Source: Streptomyces tendae | Lineage (GTDB): Bacteria; Actinomycetota; Actinomycetes; Streptomycetales; Streptomycetaceae | Length of the DNA: 64,000 nucleotides | Assembly: GCF_014650435.1 (NCBI RefSeq) | Contig: NZ_BMUY01000014.1 | Span: forward strand, 163,460-227,459 | Direction of reading: 5' to 3' | In this document: positions 1 to 8,798 of the stretch, piece by piece | Position numbering within the stretch: position 1 is the first letter of the stretch | Layout of the letters: every line of letters begins with the position of its first letter | The notes under the pieces: generated by a model | Told to the model about the DNA's origin: nothing | Databases searched by the model: none | Seen by the model: the letters and a program-made list of their open reading frames with translations, nothing else | Made by a program: the position numbers and the translations under genes

Positions 1-1141
1 CGTGCCGGCGGGCGGCGGCGCCCATGGAGCCGGTGAGCAGCACCACCTTGGTGGCGTGCTCGGCGCCGCCCAGCATGCCACCCTCGGCCAGCTCGCCCAT
101 CATCTCGACGACCGACCGGTGGTGCTGCTGGGCGAGCACCTCGGTGGGCGCCAGCATCACGGCCTGCCCGCCCGAGTCGACGACCGCGAGCATGGCGCGC
201 AGGGCGACGAGGGTCTTGCCGCTGCCCACCTCGCCCTGGAGCAGCCGGTGCATCGGGTGGTCGGTGGCGAGGTCGTCGAAGATCTCGCGGGAGACCTTCT
301 GCTGGCCGTCGGTGAGGGTGAACGGGAGACGGTCGTCGAAGGCGGTGAGCAGGCCGTCAGGGCCGGGCTTCCTGGGGACGGCGGGGAGTTGGGTCTCGGC
401 GTGGCGGCGGCGGGCCAGGGCGATCTGGAGGACGAATGCCTCGTCCCACTTCAGCCGGGCGCGGGCGTCCTCGATGTCGGCCTTGGTGTGCGGGCGGTGG
501 ATCTTGAGGAGGGCCTCGGGCAGGGAGACCAGGCCCCGGCCCTCGCGCAGGGACTCGGGGAGCGGGTCCACGGCCTCCTGGGCGCTGGGCAGCACCGTCT
601 GGATCGCCTTGGCGAGCTTCCAGGACTCCAGCTTGGCGGTGGCCGGGTAGAGGGGGATGAGAGCGCCCGCCCAGGACTCGACGGTCTCCTCGCCCTCGGT
701 GTCGCCGCGCAGCAACTCGTACGCCGGATGTGCCAGTTGCAGTCGGCGGTTGAAGACGGAGACCTTGCCGGCGAACATCGCGCGGGTGCCCGGCAGGAGT
801 TCCTTGTGGGGCTTGTGCACGCCGTTGCCGAAGAAGACCAGTTGGAGGCGGCCGCTGCCGTCGGTGATGGTCACTTCGAGGCGCTGCCCCTTGCCGCGCG
901 GGGCCTTCGAGGAGGCGAAGGTGTGCAGCCGGGCGTCGGCGACCTGCGCGACCACGGTGACGTGCTCGTCCATGGGCAGGTCGGCGAGGTGGGTGAGCTG
1001 ACCGCGCTCCTCGTATCTCCTCGGGTAGTGGTGGAGGAGGTCGCCGACGGTGTGCAGGCCGAGGTGCTCGGCCATCACCTTCGCGGTGGCGGGGCCGAGC
1101 ACCTTCTTCAGGGGTTCTTGCAGTGCGGGCACGAGATCCAT
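1..1141 (-). CDS. recG: ATP-dependent DNA helicase RecG (N-terminal part, cut by window edge)
   Basis: RecG remodels stalled replication forks and branched recombination intermediates. The 3' end lies beyond base 1, so about 380 N-terminal residues are present. The reverse-strand product starts MDLVPALQEPLKKVLGP, continues with LLHHYPRRYEERGQLT, which is typical of the RecG wedge/OB region, then reaches helicase motifs: LLQGEVGSGKTLVALRAM (Walker A) and MLAPTEVLAQQH (motif Ia). The ATG at 1139-1141 was chosen because the family begins just before the L-x-x-x-x-G-x-G/P wedge-lead segment. The DAK2 gene lies 61 bp upstream on the same strand, so the two are probably co-transcribed. The rpmB / DAK2 / recG grouping is also known from Firmicutes. 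The identification is confident. Confidence 0.95.
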   Translation of the reverse strand, partial: MDLVPALQEPLKKVLGPATAKVMAEHLGLHTVGDLLHHYPRRYEERGQLTHLADLPMDEHVTVVAQVADARLHTFASSKAPRGKGQRLEVTITDGSGRLQLVFFGNGVHKPHKELLPGTRAMFAGKVSVFNRRLQLAHPAYELLRGDTEGEETVESWAGALIPLYPATAKLESWKLAKAIQTVLPSAQEAVDPLPESLREGRGLVSLPEALLKIHRPHTKADIEDARARLKWDEAFVLQIALARRRHAETQLPAVPRKPGPDGLLTAFDDRLPFTLTDGQQKVSREIFDDLATDHPMHRLLQGEVGSGKTLVALRAMLAVVDSGGQAVMLAPTEVLAQQHHRSVVEMMGELAEGGMLGGAEHATKVVLLTGSMGAAARRH

Positions 1142-1202
1142 TGCACACCACGCCACTGACAACGGCCCAGGGGAGCGCCGTACCGGCCGCGTACTCCCGC
1201 GC

Positions 1203-2900
1203 CTACTCCACGCCGACCAGCAGCAGGGCGCCCTGCCGGCCGCCCCGGTAGACGACCGTGTCCACGGCCAGGTATGCCTCCCGGACGCGGGCCTCCAGGT
1301 GGTCGGCGACGCTCTCGGGCGCCTCGTCGCCGAGGACGAGGGTGACCAGCTCGCCGCCGGCCGACAGCATGCGGTCCAGGACGGTCGCGGCGACCTGGGA
1401 GACGTCGGCGCCGATGACGGCCACGTCGCCGTCGATGAGGCCGAGCACGTCGCCGGCCTGGCAGATGCCGGCCGTGGTCCAGGACTGGCGTTCGGCGACG
1501 GTGACCTCGGCGTGCCGGGTGGCGCCGGCCGCCGAGGTCATCGCCACCACGTCCTCGTCGAAGCGGCGCTCGGACTCGTGCACGGCGAGCGCGGCGATGC
1601 CCTGGACCGCGGAGCGGGTCGGGATGAGGGCGACGCGGATGCCCTCGGTGCGGGCCTGTTCGGCCGCCGCGGCGGCGGTGTGGCGCAGCTCGGCGTCGTT
1701 GGGCAGCAGCACCACCTCGCGCGCGTGCGCCCGCCGGACGGCCTGGACCAGTTCGCCGCTGGCGGGCGGCTCCCCGGGGCGCGCGAGCAGGATGGTCGCG
1801 CCGGCCTCGGTGTAGAGCGCCGCCAGCCCCTCCCCCGGTACGACGGCCACCACGGCGCGCTGGGCCCGCTCCCGGGGCGGGCGTTCGGCCTTGGTGGTGT
1901 GCGCGTCGCCGTGCCCGAAGTGGGTGATGCGGATCCGGTACGGCCGCCCGGCCTCGACCCCGGCCTCCACGGCGGCGCCCGCGTCGTCGACGTGCACGTG
2001 GACGTTCCACAGCCCGTCGCCGCCGACCACGACGAGCGAGTCCCCGAGGGCGTCGAGCCGCTGCCGCAGTCGGGCCACGGCCGCGTCCTCGGCCTCCAGG
2101 AGGTAGATCACCTCGAAGGCGGGTCCGTTCTCGTCGCCCTCCTCCGCGGCGCACCGCCCCTCCACGGCACGCTCCACGCGCGCGTGGGACGCCGCGACCG
2201 GACCCGGCGCCCGGCCCGTGAACGTCTCCACCAGGGCCGCGAGGACCGTCACCAGGCCGTGCCCGCCCGCGTCGACCACTCCGGCGCGCTCCAGGGCGGC
2301 CAGTTGGCCCGGGGTGGCGGCGAGCGCCGCGCGGGCGCCCTCGTAAGCGGCGCGCGCCACCTCGGCACAGTCGCCCCCGGCGCCCTCGGCCGCCTCCGCG
2401 GCGGCCGAGGCGACGGTCAGGACGGTGCCCTCGACCGGGTGGGCCACGGCCTGCCGGGCGGACGCGGCCGCGTGCCGCAGGGCCCGTTGCAGTCCGTGGC
2501 CTGCGGTGTGGTCGTTGTCACTCCGCGCGGCGAGCACCTGGGCCATGCCGCGCAGCAGCTGGGCGAGGATCGTGCCGGAGTTGCCCCGCGCGCCGATCAG
2601 CGCGCCGTGCGCCATGGCACCCACGGCGTCCGCCAGCGAGGGCCCGCCGGCCCCGTCCCGGGGGGCCTCGCTCCCGTCCCGGGGCGCCTCGTCCACCTCG
2701 TGCGCCGCGAAGACGGCCTCCACGGCGGCGACGGCCGACTCGACGGTCAGGTAGAGGTTCGTGCCCGTGTCCCCGTCGGCGACGGGATAGACGTTGATCG
2801 CGTCGATCTCCTCGCGCGCCCGGCCCAGCGCGGCGAGCGACAGACCGCACCAGGTACGCACCGCCAGAGCGTCGAAGAACCTCTGCGGCACCTGCGCCAC
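1203..2900 (-). CDS. DAK2 domain protein, FakA/YloV-like
   Basis: The 565-residue product has a DAK2 (dihydroxyacetone kinase-like) N-terminus; NVYPVADGDTGTN at residues 36-48 supplies the conserved Asp residues (42, 44) that bind the metal-ATP. Family members of this length have a middle region and a C-terminal FakA-like domain; the best-studied one, FakA, phosphorylates fatty acids held by a FakB partner. No FakB gene is visible here, so the substrate is unknown. GTG at 2898-2900 was chosen because a GGAGG (2906-2910) sits 5 nt upstream. The reading frame is open further upstream, but those codons look non-coding. A GTG at 2891 is an alternative start. The gene is divergent from rpmB and upstream of recG, probably in one operon. 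Confidence 0.85.
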   Translation of the reverse strand: MAQVPQRFFDALAVRTWCGLSLAALGRAREEIDAINVYPVADGDTGTNLYLTVESAVAAVEAVFAAHEVDEAPRDGSEAPRDGAGGPSLADAVGAMAHGALIGARGNSGTILAQLLRGMAQVLAARSDNDHTAGHGLQRALRHAAASARQAVAHPVEGTVLTVASAAAEAAEGAGGDCAEVARAAYEGARAALAATPGQLAALERAGVVDAGGHGLVTVLAALVETFTGRAPGPVAASHARVERAVEGRCAAEEGDENGPAFEVIYLLEAEDAAVARLRQRLDALGDSLVVVGGDGLWNVHVHVDDAGAAVEAGVEAGRPYRIRITHFGHGDAHTTKAERPPRERAQRAVVAVVPGEGLAALYTEAGATILLARPGEPPASGELVQAVRRAHAREVVLLPNDAELRHTAAAAAEQARTEGIRVALIPTRSAVQGIAALAVHESERRFDEDVVAMTSAAGATRHAEVTVAERQSWTTAGICQAGDVLGLIDGDVAVIGADVSQVAATVLDRMLSAGGELVTLVLGDEAPESVADHLEARVREAYLAVDTVVYRGGRQGALLLVGVE

Positions 2901-3011
2901 CTGCGCCTCCCTGAGCTGCGGACGTGGCAGGCAGCGTAGACCTTGGGGCCCCGGCCCACGGGACGAGGGCCGGGACGGGCCGCTGAGCTGCCGTGGTAGT
3001 TTCGTTGTACG

Positions 3012-3133
3012 GGAGCAGCCGTTGTATGCTGCTCCGGTTGCCCGATCCCGATCGGGCCATCCCCCTGGCACCGCCACTCAGATCCCGGCCCGTTCGCGAG
3101 TCCGAGAGCTTGATCCCGGCATGCCGGGATCAA
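3012..3133 (+). promoter_or_regulatory. rpmB upstream region with three inverted repeats
   Basis: Three inverted repeats lie between the DAK2 gene and rpmB. GGAGCAGC / GCTGCTCC (3012-3019 and 3028-3035) has an 8-nt loop. GCCCGATC / GATCGGGC (3040-3047 and 3050-3057) is nearly a perfect palindrome. A perfect 24-bp palindrome runs from 3110 to 3133 (TTGATCCCGG CATG CCGGGATCAA) and ends 33 bp before the rpmB start. They could be operators for the divergent pair or an RNA leader that controls L28 synthesis. The repeats are directly visible; their role is inference. Confidence 0.55.
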
Positions 3134-3166
3134 CCGTAAGTGCATCTGAAGTCTTTGGAGTGACCC

Positions 3167-3352
3167 GTGGCTGCCAACTGCGACGTCTGCGGCAAGGGGC
3201 CGGGCTTCGGCAACAACATCTCGCACTCGCACCGCCGTACGTCCCGTCGCTGGAACCCGAACATCCAGCGTGTGCGTACCGTGGTGGGCGGGACGCCGAA
3301 GCGCGTGAACGCTTGCACCTCGTGCATCAAGGCCGGCAAGGTCTCGCGCTGA
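3167..3352 (+). CDS. rpmB: 50S ribosomal protein L28
   Basis: This 61-residue protein of the large ribosomal subunit begins AANCDVCGKGPGFGNN and contains SHSHRRTSRRWNPNIQ, both L28 signatures. It keeps two CxxC pairs (CDVC at residues 5-8 and CTSC near residue 52), so it is the zinc-binding (C+) form. Streptomyces also carry zinc-free paralogues, made under zinc starvation and controlled by Zur; this is not one of those. The start is GTG 3167, preceded by TTTGGAGTGACCC. A strong terminator follows at 3396-3426. Confidence 0.97.
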   Translation: MAANCDVCGKGPGFGNNISHSHRRTSRRWNPNIQRVRTVVGGTPKRVNACTSCIKAGKVSR

Positions 3353-3395
3353 CGCATCAGCTGAGCGCGCGGCCACTGCCTGGTCCGCTGCACGG

Positions 3396-3426
3396 AGCCG
3401 GTCCACCTCGTGTGGGCCGGCTTTTT
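3396..3426 (+). terminator. Rho-independent terminator of rpmB
   Basis: An 11-bp stem (AGCCGGTCCAC with GTGGGCCGGCT, one G-U pair, loop of 5 nt) is followed by TTTT. It ends the rpmB transcript before the SARP gene. Confidence 0.85.
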
Positions 3427-3500
3427 GCCGTGCCCGGATTCCCCGCCCCGCGGCCCCTCGCCGCCGTGCCGCACGTACCCGCCGTGCCAGAATCCCCGGA

Positions 3501-6500
3501 ATGCGCTTCGGGATTCTCGGCCCCCTGGACATCCGCACCGACGACGGCACCCCCGTCGACCCCGGCGGCCCCCGGCCCCGAGCGCTGCTGACGCTCCTGC
3601 TCCTCGACGCCGGCCGCACGGTCCCCGCGACCCGGCTGATCGACGGCCTGTACGGCAGCGAGCCGCCCGCCGGTGCCGCGAACGCCCTCCAGTCGCAGAT
3701 CTCGCGCCTGCGCGGGCGGCTGGCCCCGCACACGGCCGTCGAGGCGGGCGGCGCCGGATACCGGCTTGTCGCACCGCCCGAGTCCGTCGACGCGCACGTA
3801 TTCGAACACCTGTGCAGGAATGGTCGTGCCGCCCTCGCCGCCGGTGACCACGCGCGCGCGGCGACCGCCCTGCGTGAGGCACTCGCGCTGTGGCGCGGCC
3901 CCGCACTGCCCGACCTGCCGGAGGTGCCCGCCGAGGCGGCCCGGCTCACGGAGCTGCGGCTGACCGCCGTACAGGACCGGATCGAGGCGGACCTGGCGCT
4001 CGGTGGTGGTCCCGAGCTGGTGCCCGAGTTGCGGGCGTTGTTGTCCGCGCATCCCCTGAGCGAGCGGCTGTACGGGCAGCTGATGCGGGCTCTGCACGCG
4101 GGCGGGCGGCCCGCCGAGGCGCTGACGGTGTACGAGGAGGCACGGCGCACGCTGGCCGAGCAGTTGGGCGCCGACCCGTCGCCCGAGCTGTCCGCCCTCC
4201 ACGGTGAACTGCTCCGGGGACACGCCGCCGCCCCGCGACGGCCCCGGCTGCCCGCCCAGCTGACCCGCTGCGTGGGCCGGGACGCCGAGCTGGACCGCAT
4301 CGCCTCCCTGTTCGCCGAAGCGCGCCTCGTCACGCTCACCGGACCCGGCGGCACCGGCAAGACGCGGCTCGCGATCGAGGCGGCGAGCCGGTGCGGCACC
4401 GCGGACTCCCCGGCGGACGTCTGCTTCGTCGAGCTGGCGCCCCTCACCGACGGCGGGCAGATTCCGTACGCCGTGCTCACCGCGCTCGGTGTGCGCGAGG
4501 GCTTCCGCACCACGGGCGTCGACGCCACCGAGCGGTTGCTGACCGCCCTGGAGGACCGCGAGGCCCTGCTCGTGTTGGACAACTGCGAACACCTGGTCGA
4601 CGCGGCCGCCACGCTGACGGCACTGCTGCTGGGTGCCTGCCGGGGCGTGCGGATCCTCGCCACCAGCCGGGAGAGCCTCCAGATCACCGGCGAGGCCCTG
4701 GTGCCGGTTCCGCCGCTGTCGCCGCGCCCGTCGGTCGAGCTGTTCCTGGAACGCGCACGTGCGGTGCGTCCCGGGTTCGACGGCCACGCGCGCGTGCCGG
4801 AGATCTGCGCGGCGCTGGACGGGCTGCCGCTGGCCATCGAGCTGGCCGCGGCCCGGCTGCGCACCCTCGCCCCCAACGAGCTGGCCGACCGCCTGGACGA
4901 CCGCTTCCGGCTGCTCAGCCGGGGCGATCGTGCCAAGGCGCCCCGCCACCGCACGCTGCGCGCCGTCGTCGAGTGGAGCTGGGAGCTGCTGGACGACGAG
5001 GAGCGGGAGCTGGCCCGGCGGTTCACGGTCTTCACCGGGGGCGCCACGCTGGAGGCCGTGGAGGCGGTGTGCGGGGTGCCGCATCCGGAGGATCTGCTCG
5101 CCTCGCTGGTGGAGAAGTCGCTCCTGGAGCACCTGCCCGAGGGCCGCTACCGGATGCTGGAGACCCTCCGCGCGTTCGCGGCCGAGGGCCTGACCGGCCG
5201 GAAGACACTGCGGGACGCGCACGCCGCGTATTTCCTGGACCTGGCCGAGCGGGCGGAGCCGCACCTGCGCACCGGCGGGCAACGGCCCTGGCTGGCCCGG
5301 CTCGCCGCCGAGCTGGGCAACCTGGACGCGGCCCAGCGGCACCTCACACGGACCGACCCGCGCGAGGCCCTGCGGCTCATGGCCGAGCTGACCTGGTTCC
5401 ACTGGCTGCGCGGCCTGCACGGCGAGCAGGTGCCGCGGGCCCGCGCGCTGCTGGCGGCCGTCGGCGACGAGCCGCCCGAGGGGCTGGCCGAGGAGTACGC
5501 GCTGTGCGCGATGAACGCGGTCTCCTCGGACGGGGACGGGGCCGGGGACGCGGCCGGGGACGGAAAGGAGACCGGCAACGGGGACGACGCGCCGGCCGGA
5601 ACCGGGCGGGTCGCGCGGGTGTCGGCGCTGATGGAGTCGCTGGACCGGCCCCTGCGGCTGCCGTTCGCGGTCGTCCTGCACTCCCTCACCTGCGGGCCGA
5701 TGCTCGTGGCGGACGCCGTGCCGCGGGTCCAGGTCGGCAAGGGCCCCTGGGGGCTGGCCCTGCTCGACATGGGCATCGGCTACCAGGAGCTGTTCGCGGG
5801 CCGGGCGGCCGAGGCGGAGGCCGCCTTCACCCGCTCCCTGGAGGGGTTCCGTGCCACCGGTGACCGCTGGGGCATGGCCAACTGCCTCGACCCGCTGGGC
5901 GGTTTCGCCAACCGGCGCGGCGCGTACGACCGGGCGCTGGAACTGCTCGACGAGGGTTTGATACACGTCCGGGAGCTGGAGGCGCCCGAGGAGACCGCCG
6001 ACCTGCTGCGCTCGCGCGCGGTCGTGCTGCTGCACCGGGGCGAGGCCGAGGAGGCCGCCGGGCACTTCACGCACTCCGCGGCGCTCGCCCGCTCGGTGGG
6101 GGCCGGTGACAAGGTGGCGAGCGCCCGGCGGGGTCTCGGCGACGTGGCCCGGCTCTCCGGCGACACGGCACGCGCGCGCGTGGAGTACGAGAACGCGCTG
6201 CGGTTGTGCGCCGACAACTGGTTCAGCACCGGTGAGTCGGTCCGCATCCTGGTGGGCCTGGGCCGCACGGCCGCCGCGGAGGGCGACGCGCAGACCGCCG
6301 CGGACTGGCTGGAGCAGGCCCGGGTGCTCGCCCTCGACTCCCCCGACGTCCTCGCCCTGGCGGAGGTCGCCGAGTCTCTGGCCGTCATGACCCCCGCCCC
6401 GGAGCGCGCCGCCGAACTCCTCGGCGCCGCCACGGGTCTGCGCGGCGCCCCGGCCCCCGGCGACCCGGACGCCGCCCGTGCCGAGCGGGAGGTCCGCGCC

Positions 6501-6578
6501 CGGCTCGCCCCCGAGGCGTACGACCGCGCCTTCGCACGGGGGCGGAGGCTGCGCGCAGCGGCGGTGAGCGCACGGTAG
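3501..6578 (+). CDS. Large SARP/AfsR-type transcriptional regulator
   Basis: The 1025-residue regulator has the AfsR layout. An OmpR-type winged-helix DNA-binding domain (residues 1-92, MRFGILGPLD...) is followed by a bacterial transcriptional activator domain (about 95-240), then a STAND/NB-ARC-like ATPase with Walker A GPGGTGKT at 281-288, Walker B LLVLD near 356-360 and a GLPL motif near 430. The C-terminal part (about 700-1000) is TPR-like. An acidic Asp/Gly/Ala linker near 680-700 is probably disordered. SARPs activate transcription from 11-bp-spaced direct repeats, and such repeats lie 180 bp downstream, just before the FAD monooxygenase, its likely target. I do not recall this gene between rpmB and thiD in the related chromosome, so it may have been inserted. 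Confidence 0.9.
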   Translation: MRFGILGPLDIRTDDGTPVDPGGPRPRALLTLLLLDAGRTVPATRLIDGLYGSEPPAGAANALQSQISRLRGRLAPHTAVEAGGAGYRLVAPPESVDAHVFEHLCRNGRAALAAGDHARAATALREALALWRGPALPDLPEVPAEAARLTELRLTAVQDRIEADLALGGGPELVPELRALLSAHPLSERLYGQLMRALHAGGRPAEALTVYEEARRTLAEQLGADPSPELSALHGELLRGHAAAPRRPRLPAQLTRCVGRDAELDRIASLFAEARLVTLTGPGGTGKTRLAIEAASRCGTADSPADVCFVELAPLTDGGQIPYAVLTALGVREGFRTTGVDATERLLTALEDREALLVLDNCEHLVDAAATLTALLLGACRGVRILATSRESLQITGEALVPVPPLSPRPSVELFLERARAVRPGFDGHARVPEICAALDGLPLAIELAAARLRTLAPNELADRLDDRFRLLSRGDRAKAPRHRTLRAVVEWSWELLDDEERELARRFTVFTGGATLEAVEAVCGVPHPEDLLASLVEKSLLEHLPEGRYRMLETLRAFAAEGLTGRKTLRDAHAAYFLDLAERAEPHLRTGGQRPWLARLAAELGNLDAAQRHLTRTDPREALRLMAELTWFHWLRGLHGEQVPRARALLAAVGDEPPEGLAEEYALCAMNAVSSDGDGAGDAAGDGKETGNGDDAPAGTGRVARVSALMESLDRPLRLPFAVVLHSLTCGPMLVADAVPRVQVGKGPWGLALLDMGIGYQELFAGRAAEAEAAFTRSLEGFRATGDRWGMANCLDPLGGFANRRGAYDRALELLDEGLIHVRELEAPEETADLLRSRAVVLLHRGEAEEAAGHFTHSAALARSVGAGDKVASARRGLGDVARLSGDTARARVEYENALRLCADNWFSTGESVRILVGLGRTAAAEGDAQTAADWLEQARVLALDSPDVLALAEVAESLAVMTPAPERAAELLGAATGLRGAPAPGDPDAARAEREVRARLAPEAYDRAFARGRRLRAAAVSAR

Positions 6579-6760
6579 GCACCCGCACACCGACGACCGC
6601 CCACCTGCCCTCGGTCCGAACGCCCAACGGGACACCCCCGCCAGGCCCTTCGCCCGGGCCCCGGGCCGACGTCGGGCACCCGCCCCGCGCGTCTGCGGCA
6701 CCCGCCCCGCAGGGCGCACCCGCCCCTGCGGCTGCCCGGGGCCGGCCCCCGTCAGCCCTC

Positions 6761-6793
6761 GGTAAGCGGACGGTGGGCGAACGGTAAGCGGTG
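6761..6793 (+). promoter_or_regulatory. Three 11-bp direct repeats, putative SARP binding site
   Basis: Three consecutive 11-bp units begin GGTAAGC (6761), GGTGGGC (6772) and GGTAAGC (6783). A weaker unit (CGTCAGC) precedes them at 6750. Heptamers repeated every 11 bp, with the last one about 8 bp before the -10 box, are the known SARP recognition pattern. Here the -10 would fall near 6798-6804 and transcription would start close to the ATG at 6812, giving a leaderless message. The repeats are visible directly; recognition by the adjacent SARP is inference. Confidence 0.65.
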
Positions 6794-6811
6794 CCGCCGA
6801 TGGTCGTTGCC

Positions 6812-8017
6812 ATGACGCACACACACCGCCTCGGCCACCTCTCCGTCCTCGTCTCCGGCGCCGGCGTCGCCGGGCCCGCCCTCGCCCTCTGCCTCGCCCG
6901 GTACGGCGCCCGGGTCACCGTCGTCGAGAAGGCGCCCGCGCTGCGCGGGGACGGCTTCGCCGTCGACTTCCGGGGCCATGTGCACCGGAGGGTGCTCGGC
7001 GCCATGGGCGTCTGGGACGAGGTCCACGCCCGGCAGACCCACATGGGCCGGCAGACCGTCGTCGACGCCGACGGCACCCCGCGCGTCGACCTGCCCGCCG
7101 AGATGATGAGCGGGGACGTGGAGATCTTCCGCGGCGAACTGGCGAAGATCCTGCACGAACGCACCGAGGACACCGTCGAGTACGTCTTCGGGGACTCGGT
7201 CGCCACGCTCACCGACACCGGGGACGGTGTGGACGTCACCTTCGAGCGCGGCGCGCCCCGCCGCTTCGACCTCGTCGTCGGCGCGGACGGCCTGCACTCG
7301 CGCACCCGCCGCCTGGTCTTCGGCGACGAGTCCCGGTACCTGCGCTTCCAGGACCACTACGTGGCCGGCTTCGGCATCCCCAACCACCTGGGCCTCGACC
7401 GCACCGGCCGTCTGTACAGCGAGCCCGGCCGCGCGGTCTGCGTCGGCAACTACGACGGCGACCCGGAGCGGGCGGGCGCCCTCCTGGTGTTCCGCTCGCA
7501 GCGGCTGACGTACGACCGCGGGGACGTGGCCGCGCAGAAGCGGATCCTGCGGGAGCGCTTCGCGGGGATGGGCTGGGAGGCGCCGAGCGTGCTGAAGGCG
7601 CTGGAGGAGGCCGACGACCTGTACTTCGACGCGATCGCGCAGATCCACGTCGACCGGCTCACCCAGGGGCGCGTCGCCCTGCTCGGCGACGCCGGGTACG
7701 GCGCCACCATGGGCGGCATGGGCACGGGGGTGGCGATCGTCGGCGCCCACGTCCTGGCCGGGGAACTCGCCCTGGCCGGCGGCGACCACCGCACCGCGTT
7801 CGCCGAGTACGAGACGCGGATCCGGGACTTCGCCAAGGGCTGCCAGAAGATCTCCGGCAACGCGGGCCCGTTCTTCGCCCCGCCCACCGAGCGCCGTATC
7901 CGCAGCCGCGACCGCATGTACCGGCTGCTCAGCCACCGCCTGATGGCGAGCTTCTTCAAGCGGCTCACGGAGAAGGCGGCCACCGGCATCGAGCTCAGGG
8001 AGTATCCCGCCGCCTGA
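6812..8017 (+). CDS. FAD-dependent monooxygenase (TetX/PHBH-like)
   Basis: The 401-residue flavoprotein is of the p-hydroxybenzoate hydroxylase class. Its FAD-binding fingerprint GAGVAG is at residues 16-21 (SVLVSGAGVAGPALALCLA), the family DG motif is in VVGADGLHSRTRR (about residue 160) and the second FAD motif is LLGDAGYGATMGGMGTG (about 290). Relatives hydroxylate aromatic antibiotics or polyketide rings, so the role may be resistance or tailoring; the substrate cannot be read from the sequence. ATG 6812 was chosen because no ribosome binding site precedes any candidate and the predicted SARP promoter would give a leaderless transcript there. ATG 6800 and GTG 6791 are alternatives. Confidence 0.85.
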   Translation: MTHTHRLGHLSVLVSGAGVAGPALALCLARYGARVTVVEKAPALRGDGFAVDFRGHVHRRVLGAMGVWDEVHARQTHMGRQTVVDADGTPRVDLPAEMMSGDVEIFRGELAKILHERTEDTVEYVFGDSVATLTDTGDGVDVTFERGAPRRFDLVVGADGLHSRTRRLVFGDESRYLRFQDHYVAGFGIPNHLGLDRTGRLYSEPGRAVCVGNYDGDPERAGALLVFRSQRLTYDRGDVAAQKRILRERFAGMGWEAPSVLKALEEADDLYFDAIAQIHVDRLTQGRVALLGDAGYGATMGGMGTGVAIVGAHVLAGELALAGGDHRTAFAEYETRIRDFAKGCQKISGNAGPFFAPPTERRIRSRDRMYRLLSHRLMASFFKRLTEKAATGIELREYPAA

Positions 8018-8798
8018 GCGCCCAGCCGTGGTCCACCGGTCCGATGCCGCAGCCGAGCGGGAAGCCGGCCGCGATCGCCCCGGTGACGTACTCCTTGGCC
8101 GCGCTCACCGCGTCCGGCACCGACTGCCCCTTCGCCAGCCCGCAGGCCACGGCCGAGGCGAGCGTGCAGCCGGTGCCGTGCGTGTGCCGGTTGTCGAGGC
8201 GGGGGGCGCGCAGCCAGTGCTCCTCGGAGCCGTCGGTGAGCAGGTCGACGGCGTCACCGGCCAGATGACCGCCCTTGATCAGCACCCAGCGCGGTCCGAA
8301 CCCGAGGACGGCGGCCGCGGCCCGGCGCAGATCGGTCTCGGACTCGACGCTTACCCCGGTGAGTTGGGCGACCTCGTCGAGGTTGGGGGTGGCGACGGTG
8401 GCGACCGGGAGCAGCCGGGTGCGCACCGCGTCCAGCGCGGAGGCGACGAGCAGCGCGTCCCCGTGCTTGGAGACGCCGACCGGGTCGATCACGACCGGGG
8501 CGTCGGTGCCGGCGAGCAACTCGGCGACGGTCTCGACCAGTTCGGCGGAGGAGAGCATCCCGGTCTTGACCGCCTGCACGCCGATGTCGTCCACGACGCT
8601 GCGGTACTGGGCGCGCACCGCGTCCACGGGCAGTTCCCAGGCGCCCTGCACACCGCGGGAGTTCTGCGCGGTGACCGCGGTGAGCACGCTCATGCCGTGG
8701 GTGCCGAGGGCGAGCATCGTCTTCAGGTCGGCCTGGATGCCGGCGCCGCCCCCGGAGTCGGAGCCCGCCACGGTGAGGACCAGCGGCAGTGCCGTCAC
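7995..8798 (-). CDS. thiD: Hydroxymethylpyrimidine/phosphomethylpyrimidine kinase
   Basis: ThiD phosphorylates HMP and HMP-phosphate to HMP-PP for thiamine synthesis. The 267-residue product begins TALPLVLTVAGSDSGGGAGIQ, the canonical ribokinase-fold N-terminus with the substrate-binding GGGAGIQ. It ends with the ATP/anion-hole motif HTHGTGCTLASAVA near residue 215. The GTG at 8796-8798 overlaps the thiL stop in a GTGA junction, so the two are translationally coupled. Its 3' end overlaps the convergent monooxygenase gene by 23 bp. Confidence 0.95.
   Translation of the reverse strand: MTALPLVLTVAGSDSGGGAGIQADLKTMLALGTHGMSVLTAVTAQNSRGVQGAWELPVDAVRAQYRSVVDDIGVQAVKTGMLSSAELVETVAELLAGTDAPVVIDPVGVSKHGDALLVASALDAVRTRLLPVATVATPNLDEVAQLTGVSVESETDLRRAAAAVLGFGPRWVLIKGGHLAGDAVDLLTDGSEEHWLRAPRLDNRHTHGTGCTLASAVACGLAKGQSVPDAVSAAKEYVTGAIAAGFPLGCGIGPVDHGWALRRRDTP

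Noticed and set aside
3167..3352. Zur-regulated, zinc-free L28 paralogue
   Set aside because: Both CxxC pairs are intact, so this is the zinc-binding housekeeping form.
3357..6824. 1155-codon reverse frame opposite the SARP gene
   Set aside because: The SARP frame shows winged-helix, BTAD and Walker motifs; the reverse product is compositionally artificial.
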